Source: Bacteroidota bacterium (lineage in GTDB: Bacteria > Bacteroidota > Bacteroidia > Bacteroidales > Prolixibacteraceae). From it: a DNA stretch of 64,000 nt. The stretch is from assembly GCA_023251435.1 (NCBI GenBank), contig JAHEYU010000011.1, positions 43,334-107,333 on the forward strand. The letters are read 5' to 3'. Both the position numbers and the translations under genes were made by a program. The notes beneath the pieces are model-generated. The model saw nothing but the letters and a program-made list of their open reading frames with translations, was not told the origin of the DNA and searched no databases. This document shows positions 53,394-63,160 of this stretch, piece by piece (the first letter of the stretch is position 1; each line of letters begins with the position of its first letter).

Positions 53394-54857
53394 ATGAATA
53401 TTCTTTTAAAACAATCTTTACTTGCCGGATTAGCTACCTCCCCATTAGCCACAATTAGCAATGAAGCACCAAAAACAAACAATCCAAATATCATCCTGAT
53501 TTTTATGGACGACCTGGGCTACGGTGATCTGAGTTGTTATGGGGCGACTCAATACAAAACGCCGAATCTGGATAAAATGGCGTCACAGGGAGTTCGGTTT
53601 ACCAGCTTCATGTCGGCACAGGCGGTTTGCAGCGCTTCGCGTGCCGCAATTATGACCGGTTGCTATCCAAACCGGGTTGGAATTTCAGGAGCTTTAATGC
53701 CCGATGCCAAAATAGGATTGAATCCCTCCGAAGAAACCATTGCCGAAGTGCTGAAAAAGCGCAATTACAAAACTGCCGCCATTGGCAAATGGCATTTGGG
53801 CCATCTTCCTGAATTTCTTCCTTTGCAACAAGGATTTGACGAATATTTGGGTATTCCTTATTCAAACGACATGTGGCCTGTAAATTTCGATGGAACTCCT
53901 TCCATCCCCGAGTCGAATGCCCGGAAGAGGAATTATCCGGTTCTACCCTTGATTGAAGACAATGAAAAAATCAGGGAATTTAATACTCTTGAAGATCAGG
54001 CGGAAATAACCACCATTTATACTGAACGGGCGGTTAAGTTCATCGGTCAGAATAAGAAGAATCCGTTTTTCCTTTATCTGGCACACTCCATGCCACATGT
54101 TCCGTTGGCCGTTTCAAATAAATTTAAAGGAAAAAGCCAGCAAGGTTTGTATGGCGATGTAATTATGGAAATCGATTGGTCGGTGGGCGAAATTATGAAT
54201 GCGCTCGAAAAGAACAGCCTGGATAAAAATACGCTGGTTATTTTTACTTCGGATAATGGCCCGTGGTTGAATTTTGGCAATCATGCCGGTTCGAACGGAG
54301 GTTTGCGCGAAGGCAAAGGCGCCAGCTTTGAAGGCGGGCAAAGAGTGGTATGCCTGATGAAATGGCCGGAAAAAATTCAGTCAGGAACAATTTGCAATAA
54401 ACTGGCTTCAACCATTGATATTCTGCCAACGTTGGCGGCCATTACCAATTCCGCGCTTCCTGAAAAGAAGATTGACGGAGTGAATATCCTACCGCTTTTA
54501 ATGGGCGATGAAAACGCTAATCCACGCCAATCATTTCTGTATTACTATCGAAAAAACAGTTTGGAAGCAGTTCGGAAAGGGGATTGGAAACTGGTTTTTG
54601 CGCATCCGGGTCGGACATACATCGGATTCAAACCGGGTGTTGACGGATTTCCGGGCGGAACCAATGAAAATTTTGCACACGAAGAAGGTTTGTTCGATTT
54701 ACGCCGCGATCCGGGTGAAAGATTCGATGTAAAAGAATATTATCCTGAAGTGGTTGCCGAATTAAAGAAGTTGGCAGATGAAGCCCGCGAAGATTTGGGC
54801 GATGATATTCAGAAAGCGCCGGGCAAAAACCGGAGGGAGCCGGGAAGGGTGGAGTAA
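53394..54857 (+). CDS. sulfatase (S1 family, formylglycine type) with CSASR active site
   Basis: 487 aa. N-terminal signal-like segment (about 1-25), then the alkaline-phosphatase fold. Metal-site DD at 39-40 (FMDDLGYGD), and the modification motif C79-S-A-S-R83 in VCSASRAAIMTG, Ala replacing the more common Pro of C-x-P-S-R; bacterial maturases accept Ala. Then GKWHLG (catalytic Lys, His), HSMPHVPL, and the second metal segment TSDNGPW. No sulfatase maturase is in the window. Substrate unknown; general S1 members desulfate carbohydrates or sulfate esters. A second sulfatase follows at 55031 across a repeat-filled spacer. Confidence 0.92.
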   Translation: MNILLKQSLLAGLATSPLATISNEAPKTNNPNIILIFMDDLGYGDLSCYGATQYKTPNLDKMASQGVRFTSFMSAQAVCSASRAAIMTGCYPNRVGISGALMPDAKIGLNPSEETIAEVLKKRNYKTAAIGKWHLGHLPEFLPLQQGFDEYLGIPYSNDMWPVNFDGTPSIPESNARKRNYPVLPLIEDNEKIREFNTLEDQAEITTIYTERAVKFIGQNKKNPFFLYLAHSMPHVPLAVSNKFKGKSQQGLYGDVIMEIDWSVGEIMNALEKNSLDKNTLVIFTSDNGPWLNFGNHAGSNGGLREGKGASFEGGQRVVCLMKWPEKIQSGTICNKLASTIDILPTLAAITNSALPEKKIDGVNILPLLMGDENANPRQSFLYYYRKNSLEAVRKGDWKLVFAHPGRTYIGFKPGVDGFPGGTNENFAHEEGLFDLRRDPGERFDVKEYYPEVVAELKKLADEAREDLGDDIQKAPGKNRREPGRVE

Positions 54858-54864
54858 AAAGTGA

Positions 54865-55017
54865 TCAGTCGCAGTTTTGCAGTCACAGTTGCTAGTCACA
54901 GTTTTCAAAAACTAGTCGCAAGCAGCTAACAGATTTGAGCATATTTTTTTTAATAACCATTCAACCATTCAACCATTACAACAACGACAACGATTACAAC
55001 ATTATAAATTAACCATT
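54865..55017. repeat. repeat-filled spacer between the two sulfatase genes
   Basis: 54865-54932 holds cagtcgcag / gtcacag units of the family also seen at 4337 and 6407. 54955-55017 holds accattcaaccattcaaccatt-like units, then acaacgacaacgattacaac. No clear promoter seen here, so the second sulfatase may be read from the first one's promoter. Confidence 0.5.
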
Positions 55018-55030
55018 CAACAATTTATAG

Positions 55031-56602
55031 ATGAACAAAACAAATACTTTATCCATACTGGGACTTTGTTCTGCTGCCATTATTCCATCGTGCAGCCAAC
55101 CAGCGCCACAACAAACCCGCCCAAACATTATTTACATCATGAGCGACGACCATGCTTATCAGGCCATCAGTGCCTACGGGCATGGATTGAACAAAACGCC
55201 GAACATCGATCGTATTGCAAAAGAAGGAGCCATTTTTACGCGGGCTTGTGTTACCAATTCAATATGCGCGCCCAGTCGTGCTGTAATGCTTACCGGGAAA
55301 CACAGTTTTGTAAATGGGAAAGTTGATAACATGTTCCCGTTCAATTGGGACCAGGATAACTTCCCGAAACAGCTGAAAAAAGCAGGTTACCAAACAGCCA
55401 TGATCGGAAAAATCCATTTGGATGGACTGCCACAGGGTTTCGATTATTCGATGGTTTTGCCCGGACAAGGCCAGTATTACAATCCTGATTTTCTGATTAA
55501 TGGCGAAAAACAGCGAATTGAAGGTTACTGTACCGAAATTACAACTGAATATGCCCTGAAATGGCTCGGCGAAATGCGCGACAAGACCAAGCCGTTCTGT
55601 TTGTTGTATCACCAAAAGGCTCCCCACCGCAACTGGCTGCCAGCGCCAAAATATGTGAATTTGTACGATGATACAACATTCGTTCCGCCGGCAACTTATT
55701 ACGATGACTATGCCGGTCGCGGAACTGCTGCAAAAACGCAGGAGATGAAAATTGACGGCCACGGAACTTGGGGACACGACTTTAAACTAATTGTTGACAC
55801 AAAAGGAGATACCACCGATTTCGTGCGCGACCTGAAACGGATGAACCCCGAACAGCGCGCCAACTGGATGGATGCCTACGAAAGCGAAAATCAGGAATTT
55901 CTGAAGGCCAATCTAACCGGAAAAGCACTGGCCGAATGGAAATACAACCGCTACATCAAAGATTACCTGCGTACCATCAAGTCGGTCGATGATGGAGTAG
56001 GCGAGTTGCTCGATTACCTCGACAAGAATGGTCTGGCTGAAAATACCATTGTGGTTTATACTTCCGATCAGGGGTTCTATTTGGGAGAACATGGCTGGTT
56101 CGACAAGCGTTTCATGTACGAAGAATCGTTCCGCACACCATTGTTGATGCGCTATCCAAAAGAAATAAAACCGGGAACATCGATCAGCAAACTTGTTCAG
56201 AACCTCGACTTTGCTCCTACTTTCCTCGATTACGCCGGAGTCGAAATTCCGAAAGATATTCAGGGCGAATCGTTCCGGAAACTGGTTTCAGGAGAAACAG
56301 GAGAATGGCGAGATGCCGTTTACTACACGTACTACGAATATCCATCGGTACACATGGTAAAACGTCATTATGGAGTGGCCACCGAACGTTATAAACTGAT
56401 GCACTTTTATTACGACATTGACGAATGGGAAATGTACGATCTGGAAAAAGATCCGCACGAAATGAAAAGTGTGTACAACGATCCGGCTTATGCTGAGGTG
56501 CAAAAAATGATGCACGGGCGATTGGCCGAACTCCGAACAAAATATGGAGATTCGGATGAATTGAATCAGAAGTTTATAGATCAGGCAACTAAGAAGGATT
56601 AG
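55031..56602 (+). CDS. sulfatase lipoprotein (S1 family, formylglycine type)
   Basis: 523 aa. Signal peptide ending AAIIPSC with Cys21 as a likely lipobox, so membrane-anchored. Metal-site DD 39-40 (MSDDHAYQ), formylglycine motif C79-A-P-S-R83, GKIHL, HKAPH-like QKAPHRNW, and TSDQGFYLGEHGWFDKRFMYEESFRTPLLMRYP, a C-terminal segment of arylsulfatase/choline-sulfatase-like enzymes. The C-terminal part has YDLEKDPHEMKSVYNDPAY. Same orientation as the first sulfatase; sulfated-polysaccharide degradation is likely, but no SusCD or other glycoside hydrolase adjoins the pair. Confidence 0.92.
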   Translation: MNKTNTLSILGLCSAAIIPSCSQPAPQQTRPNIIYIMSDDHAYQAISAYGHGLNKTPNIDRIAKEGAIFTRACVTNSICAPSRAVMLTGKHSFVNGKVDNMFPFNWDQDNFPKQLKKAGYQTAMIGKIHLDGLPQGFDYSMVLPGQGQYYNPDFLINGEKQRIEGYCTEITTEYALKWLGEMRDKTKPFCLLYHQKAPHRNWLPAPKYVNLYDDTTFVPPATYYDDYAGRGTAAKTQEMKIDGHGTWGHDFKLIVDTKGDTTDFVRDLKRMNPEQRANWMDAYESENQEFLKANLTGKALAEWKYNRYIKDYLRTIKSVDDGVGELLDYLDKNGLAENTIVVYTSDQGFYLGEHGWFDKRFMYEESFRTPLLMRYPKEIKPGTSISKLVQNLDFAPTFLDYAGVEIPKDIQGESFRKLVSGETGEWRDAVYYTYYEYPSVHMVKRHYGVATERYKLMHFYYDIDEWEMYDLEKDPHEMKSVYNDPAYAEVQKMMHGRLAELRTKYGDSDELNQKFIDQATKKD

Positions 56603-56612
56603 TGAAAAATTC

Positions 56613-56650
56613 GAGGCCGTCCAAAATTAAGTTTTGAGACGGCCTCTTCT
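56613..56650 (+). terminator. terminator after the second sulfatase
   Basis: gaggccgtc (56613-56621) and gacggcctc (56638-56646), then ttctctttt. Confidence 0.82.
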
Positions 56651-56656
56651 CTTTTC

Positions 56657-56680
56657 ATATCTTTTCATATCTTTAAGCAA
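56657..56680. repeat. tandem cttttcatat repeat upstream of glgB
   Basis: cttttcatat twice in tandem, followed by ctttaag. It is directly behind the sulfatase terminator; tatcttta at its end is one base off a -7 box, so the glgB promoter may lie here. Confidence 0.4.
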
Positions 56681-56692
56681 ACTGAAATTGTT

Positions 56693-58705
56693 ATGGAACT
56701 ACCAAATTTTGTAAAAAACGATCAATGGCTGGAACCTTTTGCTCCGGCGATTATTTCACGTTTAAATATTGCCAGAGAAAAAGAGCACGAAATCCTTCAA
56801 AATACAAGTTTGTCTGATTTTGCACAAGGCCATAAATGGTACGGATTGCACAGGGAAAATAATCAATGGGTAATTCGCGACTGGGCCCCGAATGCCACTG
56901 AAATATATCTTATTGGCGATTTCAATAACTGGAAGGAAACCAATGAGTATTCGATGAAATCTGTTGGTAATGGTAATTGGGAATTGATTCTTCCTGATAA
57001 CAAAATAAGTCACGGCGATTTATTCGCTTTTTCGATGTTCTGGGAAGGCGGTCATGGTAAACGTATTCCGGCTTGGATAAACAGAGTGGTGCAGAACGAC
57101 GAAACAAAAGTTTTTAACGCGCAGGTCTGGGCTCCCGCAAAATCATATAAGTGGAAAAATGAAGACTTTCGCAGATCGAATGAAGCTCCGCTCATTTATG
57201 AGGCGCACATTGGGATGGCCGGCGAGAGCGAGCAGGTGCATACTTACAATGAATTCAGGACTGAAATTTTACCACGGATACAAAAGGCAGGATACAATAC
57301 AATTCAGTTGATGGCTATTTCGGAGCATCCGTACTACGGAAGTTTTGGTTATCATGTCTCTGGATTTTTTGCTCCATCTTCGCGTTTTGGTACTCCTGAA
57401 GAATTAAAAGAGCTGGTTGACGAAGCGCACGGAATGGGTATTTCAGTAATTATAGACCTTGTTCATTCACATGCTGTAAAAAATGAGGTGGAAGGATTGG
57501 GCAAATATGACGGTACCCGCTGGCAGTTTTTTCATGAGGGCGCAAGAGGCGAACATCCGGCATGGGATTCCTATTGTTTTAACTACGGAAAGCCCGAAGT
57601 CATTCATTTTTTACTTTCAAATATCCGTTACTGGCTCGAAGAATTTAAGTTCGACGGGTTCCGCTTCGACGGGGTAACAAGCATGTTGTATTTCGATCAC
57701 GGACTGGGAAAAGCATTTACCTGTTACGACGACTATTTTAATGCCGGACTCGATCAGGAAGCATTTACCTATTTTATTATGGCCAATCGGCTGATTCACG
57801 AAATTAATCCAAATGCCCTTTCGGTTGCCGAAGAAATGAGTGGTTTGCCTGGTCTCGCCACACCTCACGAAGATGGTGGCCTGGGGTTCGATTACCGGAT
57901 GGCGATGGGCGTTCCTGATTTCTGGATAAAAGTAATTAAAGAAATACCCGACGAACAGTGGGACGTTGGCAACATTTTTCATGAACTTACCTCGAAGCGA
58001 TTAGACGAAAAAGTGGTGAGTTATGCCGAATCACACGATCAGGCTTTGGTGGGTGATAAGACCATTATTTTCAGGTTGATTGATAAGGAAATGTATTACA
58101 GTATGCGCAAAGACCAGCCAAATCTGGCGGTTGACCGTGGGATGGCCCTGCATAAAATGATCAGGCTGGCAACACTTTCGTGTGCAGGTGGCGCCTACCT
58201 CAATTTTATGGGCAACGAGTTTGGCCATCCTGAATGGATTGATTTTCCGCGCGAAGGGAATAACTGGTCGTATGCTCATGCCCGCCGGCTATGGAGCATT
58301 GTCGATAACAAAGAACTTCGATATTATCAGCTGGCCGATTTCGATCGTGAGATGATTCTGTTTGCCAAAAAATCAAAATTGATTGAAAGTCCGGAGGTAA
58401 ATTGGATATACGATCACAAAGGCAACGAAATACTTGTTTATTCCCGCGGAAAATATTTGTTCGTGTTCAACTTTCATCCATCTCAATCGTTTCCGGATTA
58501 CGGAATTCCGATGGATGCATCAAAATTTAAAATTGTGCTGGATACCGACGACGAACGCTTTGGCGGACAAAACCGAATCAACCGGCAGATGACCTATTTC
58601 ACTACTCCGTTGAGTGGTTTAACCAGTCAACACTATTTGCGTTTGTATTTGCCTGCCCGTACCGGCCTGGTTTTGGAGAAGTTGGAATTCAAAAGGATAC
58701 GATAG
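56693..58705 (+). CDS. glgB: 1,4-alpha-glucan branching enzyme (GH13, eukaryote-like GlgB)
   Basis: Makes alpha-1,6 branches in glycogen, 670 aa. CBM48 at the N-terminus (WVIRDWAPNATEIYLIGDFNNWKE), TIM barrel with YGSFGYHVSGFFAPSSRFGTPEELKELVDEAH and VIIDLVHSHAVKN, nucleophile Asp326 (FDGFRFDGVTSMLY), acid-base Glu380 (SVAEEMSG), third acid Asp449 (YAESHDQA). NEFGHPEWIDFPREGNNWSYAHARRLW places it with the eukaryotic-type branching enzymes rather than the E. coli type. First gene of the glycogen operon; GSCFA gene follows 61 bp later. It starts behind a tandem cttttcatat repeat. Confidence 0.94.
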   Translation: MELPNFVKNDQWLEPFAPAIISRLNIAREKEHEILQNTSLSDFAQGHKWYGLHRENNQWVIRDWAPNATEIYLIGDFNNWKETNEYSMKSVGNGNWELILPDNKISHGDLFAFSMFWEGGHGKRIPAWINRVVQNDETKVFNAQVWAPAKSYKWKNEDFRRSNEAPLIYEAHIGMAGESEQVHTYNEFRTEILPRIQKAGYNTIQLMAISEHPYYGSFGYHVSGFFAPSSRFGTPEELKELVDEAHGMGISVIIDLVHSHAVKNEVEGLGKYDGTRWQFFHEGARGEHPAWDSYCFNYGKPEVIHFLLSNIRYWLEEFKFDGFRFDGVTSMLYFDHGLGKAFTCYDDYFNAGLDQEAFTYFIMANRLIHEINPNALSVAEEMSGLPGLATPHEDGGLGFDYRMAMGVPDFWIKVIKEIPDEQWDVGNIFHELTSKRLDEKVVSYAESHDQALVGDKTIIFRLIDKEMYYSMRKDQPNLAVDRGMALHKMIRLATLSCAGGAYLNFMGNEFGHPEWIDFPREGNNWSYAHARRLWSIVDNKELRYYQLADFDREMILFAKKSKLIESPEVNWIYDHKGNEILVYSRGKYLFVFNFHPSQSFPDYGIPMDASKFKIVLDTDDERFGGQNRINRQMTYFTTPLSGLTSQHYLRLYLPARTGLVLEKLEFKRIR

Positions 58706-58766
58706 TAATATCATTTCGAAATGCTTAAATAGTAATTAGTAAATGGTCAAATTGTAAATATTTTCA

Positions 58767-59783
58767 ATGTCTTTTTTTACTGAAATAAAAATTCCGGAGT
58801 TTCCCTGGAAAATGGATTACTCAAAAAACATGATGTTTATGGGATCATGTTTTTCTGAAAATATAGGGCAGAAATTACAAGACCTGAAATTTAATATTGA
58901 CATGAACCCATTTGGGATCATTTACAATCCGGTGTCGATTGCCAACAGTTTGAAAATTTTGCTTGAGAAACGAGTTTTTACTGAAGATGACTTGTTTTAT
59001 GATCAGGGACTTTGGAACAGCTATTATCATCACAGCCGTTTTTCGGACACCAATCGCAATGCAACGCTTGAGAAGATTAACAGCCGTATTGAACTTTCAA
59101 GGGATTTTTTGCAAAATGCTGATTTCTTAATTATCACTTTTGGTACTTCCTGGGTTTATGAACTAAAAAAAAACGGACAGATAGTTTCAAACTGCCACAA
59201 GGTACTTTCTTCAGAATTTAAGCGTTTTCGGCTCGGGGTGTATGAAATTACTGAGGCATATCGCGAGTTGCTTGAAGAACTTTGGAGATTTAACCCAAAT
59301 TTAAAAGTGGTTTTTACGGTTAGTCCAATAAGGCACTGGAAAGATGGCGCAGTCGAAAATCAGGTCAGCAAAGCCACTTTATTGCTTGCAACCGATCGTT
59401 TGTTAAGTGGATTTGGCAACACCCGATGCGGCTACTTTCCATCTTATGAAATTATGATGGACGAACTGCGCGATTACCGTTTCTATGCAGAGGATATGGT
59501 GCATTTAAGTCAGGTTGCAATTGACCATATTTTTGAACGATTTGGCAAAGTTTTAATGTCATCCGACAGCTTAAAACTGTCAAAAGAAGTTATTAAAATT
59601 AGAAAGGCTGTTCTGCACCGTCCTGCTAATTCAGCCTCAATTGAATACGAGAGATTTCTGTTATATAACTTAGAGGAAATTAATAAATTAACAATTAATT
59701 TTCCATATCTTAATTTTGAAAACGAGAAAAAGTATCTGGAACAGGAGTTAATTGGTTTTCAAGGATCAAGCAAAAATTGCTAA
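58767..59783 (+). CDS. GSCFA family protein
   Basis: 338 aa. Matches the GSCFA family from its N-terminal signature, here MMFMGSCFSENIGQKLQDL, plus MNPFGIIYNPVSIANSL, LIITFGTSWVYEL and FTVSPIRHWKDGAVENQVSKATLL, with DMVHLSQVAIDHIFERF at the end of the domain. GSCFA proteins have an SGNH-hydrolase-like fold (GxSCF Ser, and D/H in VHLSxxA), suggesting esterase or acetyltransferase activity, but no substrate is known. Position inside the glycogen operon hints at a role in glycan modification; genes for glycogen and GSCFA need not act together. Cytosolic: no signal peptide. Confidence 0.87.
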   Translation: MSFFTEIKIPEFPWKMDYSKNMMFMGSCFSENIGQKLQDLKFNIDMNPFGIIYNPVSIANSLKILLEKRVFTEDDLFYDQGLWNSYYHHSRFSDTNRNATLEKINSRIELSRDFLQNADFLIITFGTSWVYELKKNGQIVSNCHKVLSSEFKRFRLGVYEITEAYRELLEELWRFNPNLKVVFTVSPIRHWKDGAVENQVSKATLLLATDRLLSGFGNTRCGYFPSYEIMMDELRDYRFYAEDMVHLSQVAIDHIFERFGKVLMSSDSLKLSKEVIKIRKAVLHRPANSASIEYERFLLYNLEEINKLTINFPYLNFENEKKYLEQELIGFQGSSKNC

Positions 59784-59882
59784 GCATAAAATGGCTATTT
59801 TTGCATTGTATTATATTCTGAAAACAATAGACACTGCCTTTTTCGGAAATTTACGGATTAAAGACCCCAAAAGCTTGGAATT

Positions 59883-61829
59883 ATGAGTTATCTTAAATTT
59901 GATAAAAATCAGTTGGTTAATCTGGAATATTCACTTCAGCGTGAGATAATCCGCTCGAACCGTGCGGGTTCCTATATCAGTACAACCCTTTCGGGATGTA
60001 ATACACGTAAATACCACGGGTTACTGGTTTGCCCGCTCGACGAACTTGATGGAGGAAAGCATGTTTTACTATCGTCGCTCGACGAAACCGTGGTTCAGCA
60101 TGGATCAGCCTTCAATCTGGGTATTCACAAATACGACGGAGATCATTATGAGCCGAAAGGTCACAAGTATATTCGCGATTTCGATATCGAAGTTATTCCC
60201 CGCACAACTTACAGGGTTGGTGGAGTTGTACTGACCAAAGAACGCGTTTTGGTTGAAAAAGAGCAGCAAATGCTCATCAAATATACGCTCGAAGAAGCCC
60301 ATTCTCCTACTGTTTTAAGGTTCAGACCTTTTTTGGCTTTTCGTAATGTTCACCAACTTTGCAAAGCCAATTTGTATGCAAATACACGTTATACCGAGAT
60401 TGGGAACGGTATCAAAATAAAGCTTTACGACGGTTATCCGTTTTTGCACATGCAATTTTCAAAAGAGGTGGAGTTTATTCCGGCTCCGCTTTGGCATAAC
60501 GGAATAGAATATCCTAAAGAGCAAAATCGCGGATACGATTACAAAGAAGATCTTTTTGTACCAGGATATTTTGAACTTCCAATAAAGAAGGGCGAAACCA
60601 TTATTTTTTCTGCCTCGACCACCGAAGCTACTGCCGGTTCGTTAAAACAGAAATTTACCCGCGAGATAAGTAAAAGAACACATCGTGATACCTTTATTGG
60701 TAGTCTGACCAATTCAGCCCAACAATTTTTTGTCAGGAAAAACAATCATACCGATTTAATTGCCGGATTTCCGTGGTACGGAGCAATTGAAAGACAGACA
60801 TTTATCTCCCTGCCGGGACTGACGCTTGATTTGGACGATCAGGAAACATGCGAACTGGTTTTAAATACTCAACTTGGTTATCTGAAAAATGGATTATTCC
60901 CAAAATTTCCTGGAAATCCGGGAACATTCTATGATTCGATTGATGCGCCGCTTTGGTTTTTCTGGTCGGTACAACAATATTACCGCCATATCAAAAACTC
61001 CGCAAAAATTTGGGAAAAGTATGGCCCTCACATGAAATCGATTCTTACTGCATATAAAAACGGAACAGATTTCAATATCAAGATGCAGGATAATGGATTG
61101 ATTTACGGAAAAGTGGAGAATGTGGCATTAACATGGATGGATTCTTACATCGATGGGAAACCAGTTGTCCAAAGAGGTGGAATGCCTGTTGAGGTGAATG
61201 CGCTTTGGTACAATGCACTCTGTTTGGCCCTCGAATTGGCAGAGGCTGAAGGTGACAAGGCTTTCATGGACGAATGGAAAGATCTGCCTGCATTGGTTGC
61301 CAAATCGTTTGTTGATTTATACTGGAGTGAAAGCAGGCAATATCTTGCCGACTGTATAGATGGAGATTTTAAAGACTGGTCAATCAGGCCAAATATGCTG
61401 ATTGCTGCCGCGCTTGAGTTTACACCACTCGATCGCGAAAAGCAAAAAGCAATTTTGAGTACAGTGAAGCGTGAATTGCTTACCCCACGCGGGTTGAGAA
61501 CGCTTTCTCCACGTGATGCAAACTATCAGGGAATGTGCCAGGGTAATATTCAGGAACGTGAATTAACCATTCATCAGGGAACTGTATGGCCATGGTTCAT
61601 CTCTTTCTTTGTCGAAAGTTACATACGAATACATAAACGCGGCGGGTTACCGTTCGTGAAAAAAATAATTGAAGGCTTTGAGGAAGAAATGACCGAACAT
61701 TGTGTCGGAACCATTTCTGAAATGTATAACGGAAATCCACCACACAGGGGAAAAGGAGCAATTTCGCAGGCATGGAGTGTGGCCGCGCTGATACGCGCAT
61801 ACAAATTACTTGAGAATAGTGAAGAATAA
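59883..61829 (+). CDS. glycogen debranching enzyme (amylo-alpha-1,6-glucosidase type)
   Basis: 648 aa. N-terminal bacterial GDE domain (about 15-220: REIIRSNRAGSYISTTLSGCNTRKYHGLLVCP, LDETVVQHGSAFNLG) and C-terminal (alpha/alpha)6 GDE catalytic domain (about 270-640) with GFPWYGAIERQTFISLPGL, ALTWMDSYIDGKPVVQRGGMPVEVNALWYNAL, SIRPNMLIAAALEF, HQGTVWPWFISFF and GTISEMYNGNPPHRGKGAISQAWSVAALIR. Hydrolyses alpha-1,6 branch points to let glycogen be used. In operon with glgB, a GT4 synthase (20 bp downstream) and a GH57 amylase, so synthesis and breakdown genes are linked. Confidence 0.93.
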   Translation: MSYLKFDKNQLVNLEYSLQREIIRSNRAGSYISTTLSGCNTRKYHGLLVCPLDELDGGKHVLLSSLDETVVQHGSAFNLGIHKYDGDHYEPKGHKYIRDFDIEVIPRTTYRVGGVVLTKERVLVEKEQQMLIKYTLEEAHSPTVLRFRPFLAFRNVHQLCKANLYANTRYTEIGNGIKIKLYDGYPFLHMQFSKEVEFIPAPLWHNGIEYPKEQNRGYDYKEDLFVPGYFELPIKKGETIIFSASTTEATAGSLKQKFTREISKRTHRDTFIGSLTNSAQQFFVRKNNHTDLIAGFPWYGAIERQTFISLPGLTLDLDDQETCELVLNTQLGYLKNGLFPKFPGNPGTFYDSIDAPLWFFWSVQQYYRHIKNSAKIWEKYGPHMKSILTAYKNGTDFNIKMQDNGLIYGKVENVALTWMDSYIDGKPVVQRGGMPVEVNALWYNALCLALELAEAEGDKAFMDEWKDLPALVAKSFVDLYWSESRQYLADCIDGDFKDWSIRPNMLIAAALEFTPLDREKQKAILSTVKRELLTPRGLRTLSPRDANYQGMCQGNIQERELTIHQGTVWPWFISFFVESYIRIHKRGGLPFVKKIIEGFEEEMTEHCVGTISEMYNGNPPHRGKGAISQAWSVAALIRAYKLLENSEE

Positions 61830-61849
61830 ATCAACTTTAACTTGAACCT

Positions 61850-63142
61850 ATGAAGGTATTAATGTTTGGATGGGAATTTCCCCCTCACATTTCGGGAGGA
61901 CTTGGAACTGCATGTTACGGACTAACCAAAGGGTTGGCCGAATTTGATGATGTGAACGTAATCTTTGTTGTTCCCAAAGCTTATGGAGACGAGGATCAGT
62001 CGAGCATGACGCTGCTTGGAGCCAATGAAGTTCCTGTGTCACGTAAAGAAATTCAATTCAGCAACCTTCAATCGAAAATTGATTATTATGAAGTTGAATC
62101 CGGCATGATTCCCTATGTCGATCCTGAAGAATTCTGGAAATTAACTACAAAAACAGTTTCAGAAACTACCAGGTACGTTGAGACAAATTCTGATGGTAAA
62201 ATCGATTTCTCCGGAAAATACGATCAAAACCTACTCCAGGAAATTTATAAATATTCGGTTGTTGCCGAGGTAATTGCCCGCGAAAATGAGTTCGACGTTA
62301 TTCATGCACACGACTGGCTGGCCTATCCGGCTGGCATAGCTGCAAAACGAGTATCGGGCAAACCATTGGTAATCCATGTTCATGCCACCGATTTTGACCG
62401 CAGTGGCGGAAGCGTGAACCCACAGGTTTATGCAATGGAAAAGGAAGGAATGGATGCCGCCGACAAAATTATTGCAGTAAGCAACCTGACACGAAACATT
62501 GTAATAGAAAAATACAACATAGATCCTAAAAAAGTTACGACTGTTTATAATGCGGTTGAACCATTATCGCAGGAAGAAAAAATTAAGCTGAAAAAGGGAG
62601 TTGACGAGAAGATTGTCACCTTTTTAGGAAGAATTACCATGCAAAAAGGACCGGAATATTTTGTTGAGGCAGCCAATCTGGTTCTTAAAAAGATGAGCAA
62701 TGTACGCTTTGTAATGGCCGGAAGTGGCGATATGTTGAATGCAATGGTAAAACGAGCCGCCGAACTAAAAATATCAGATCGGTTCCATTTCACCGGATTC
62801 CTGAAAGGCGACGATGTGTTCGATATGTTTCGCATGAGTGATGTTTTTGTGATGCCCTCAGTTTCCGAACCGTTTGGAATCGTTCCGCTGGAAGCCATGC
62901 AATCGAACGTTCCGGTAATTATTTCGCACCAGTCGGGCGTTTCCGAAATATTAAAATATGCGATAAAAATTGACTATTGGGATACTTATGCCATGGCCGA
63001 TGCAATATACGGTTTGATTAACTATCCGGCGCTTCACACCATGTTTAAAGAGCATGGAAAGACCGAAGTTGACAGTCTTCTATGGAAAAATTCGGCCAAA
63101 GAAGTAAGAGATATTTATCTTGAAGCGATTGAAGAAGTATAA
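61850..63142 (+). CDS. GT4 glycosyltransferase, probable glycogen synthase
   Basis: 430-aa retaining GT-B glycosyltransferase. N-terminal KVLMFGWEFPPHISGGLGTACYGLTKGLA (the GGLG sugar-binding turn of glycogen synthases), then IHAHDWLAYPAGIAAKRVSGKPLVIHVHATDFDRSG, VSNLTRNIVIEKY, a second domain with VTFLGRITMQKGPEYFVEAA and the E-x7-E motif SVSEPFGIVPLEAMQSNVPVI. Not a classical GT5 GlgA, but the role fits the operon, and similar GT4 proteins serve as glycogen synthases in Bacteroidetes. A stand-alone glucan or maltose-1-phosphate-type activity cannot be excluded. 18 bp ahead of the GH57 gene. Confidence 0.88.
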   Translation: MKVLMFGWEFPPHISGGLGTACYGLTKGLAEFDDVNVIFVVPKAYGDEDQSSMTLLGANEVPVSRKEIQFSNLQSKIDYYEVESGMIPYVDPEEFWKLTTKTVSETTRYVETNSDGKIDFSGKYDQNLLQEIYKYSVVAEVIARENEFDVIHAHDWLAYPAGIAAKRVSGKPLVIHVHATDFDRSGGSVNPQVYAMEKEGMDAADKIIAVSNLTRNIVIEKYNIDPKKVTTVYNAVEPLSQEEKIKLKKGVDEKIVTFLGRITMQKGPEYFVEAANLVLKKMSNVRFVMAGSGDMLNAMVKRAAELKISDRFHFTGFLKGDDVFDMFRMSDVFVMPSVSEPFGIVPLEAMQSNVPVIISHQSGVSEILKYAIKIDYWDTYAMADAIYGLINYPALHTMFKEHGKTEVDSLLWKNSAKEVRDIYLEAIEEV

Positions 63143-63160
63143 CTAGAAAAAACCATTGAT

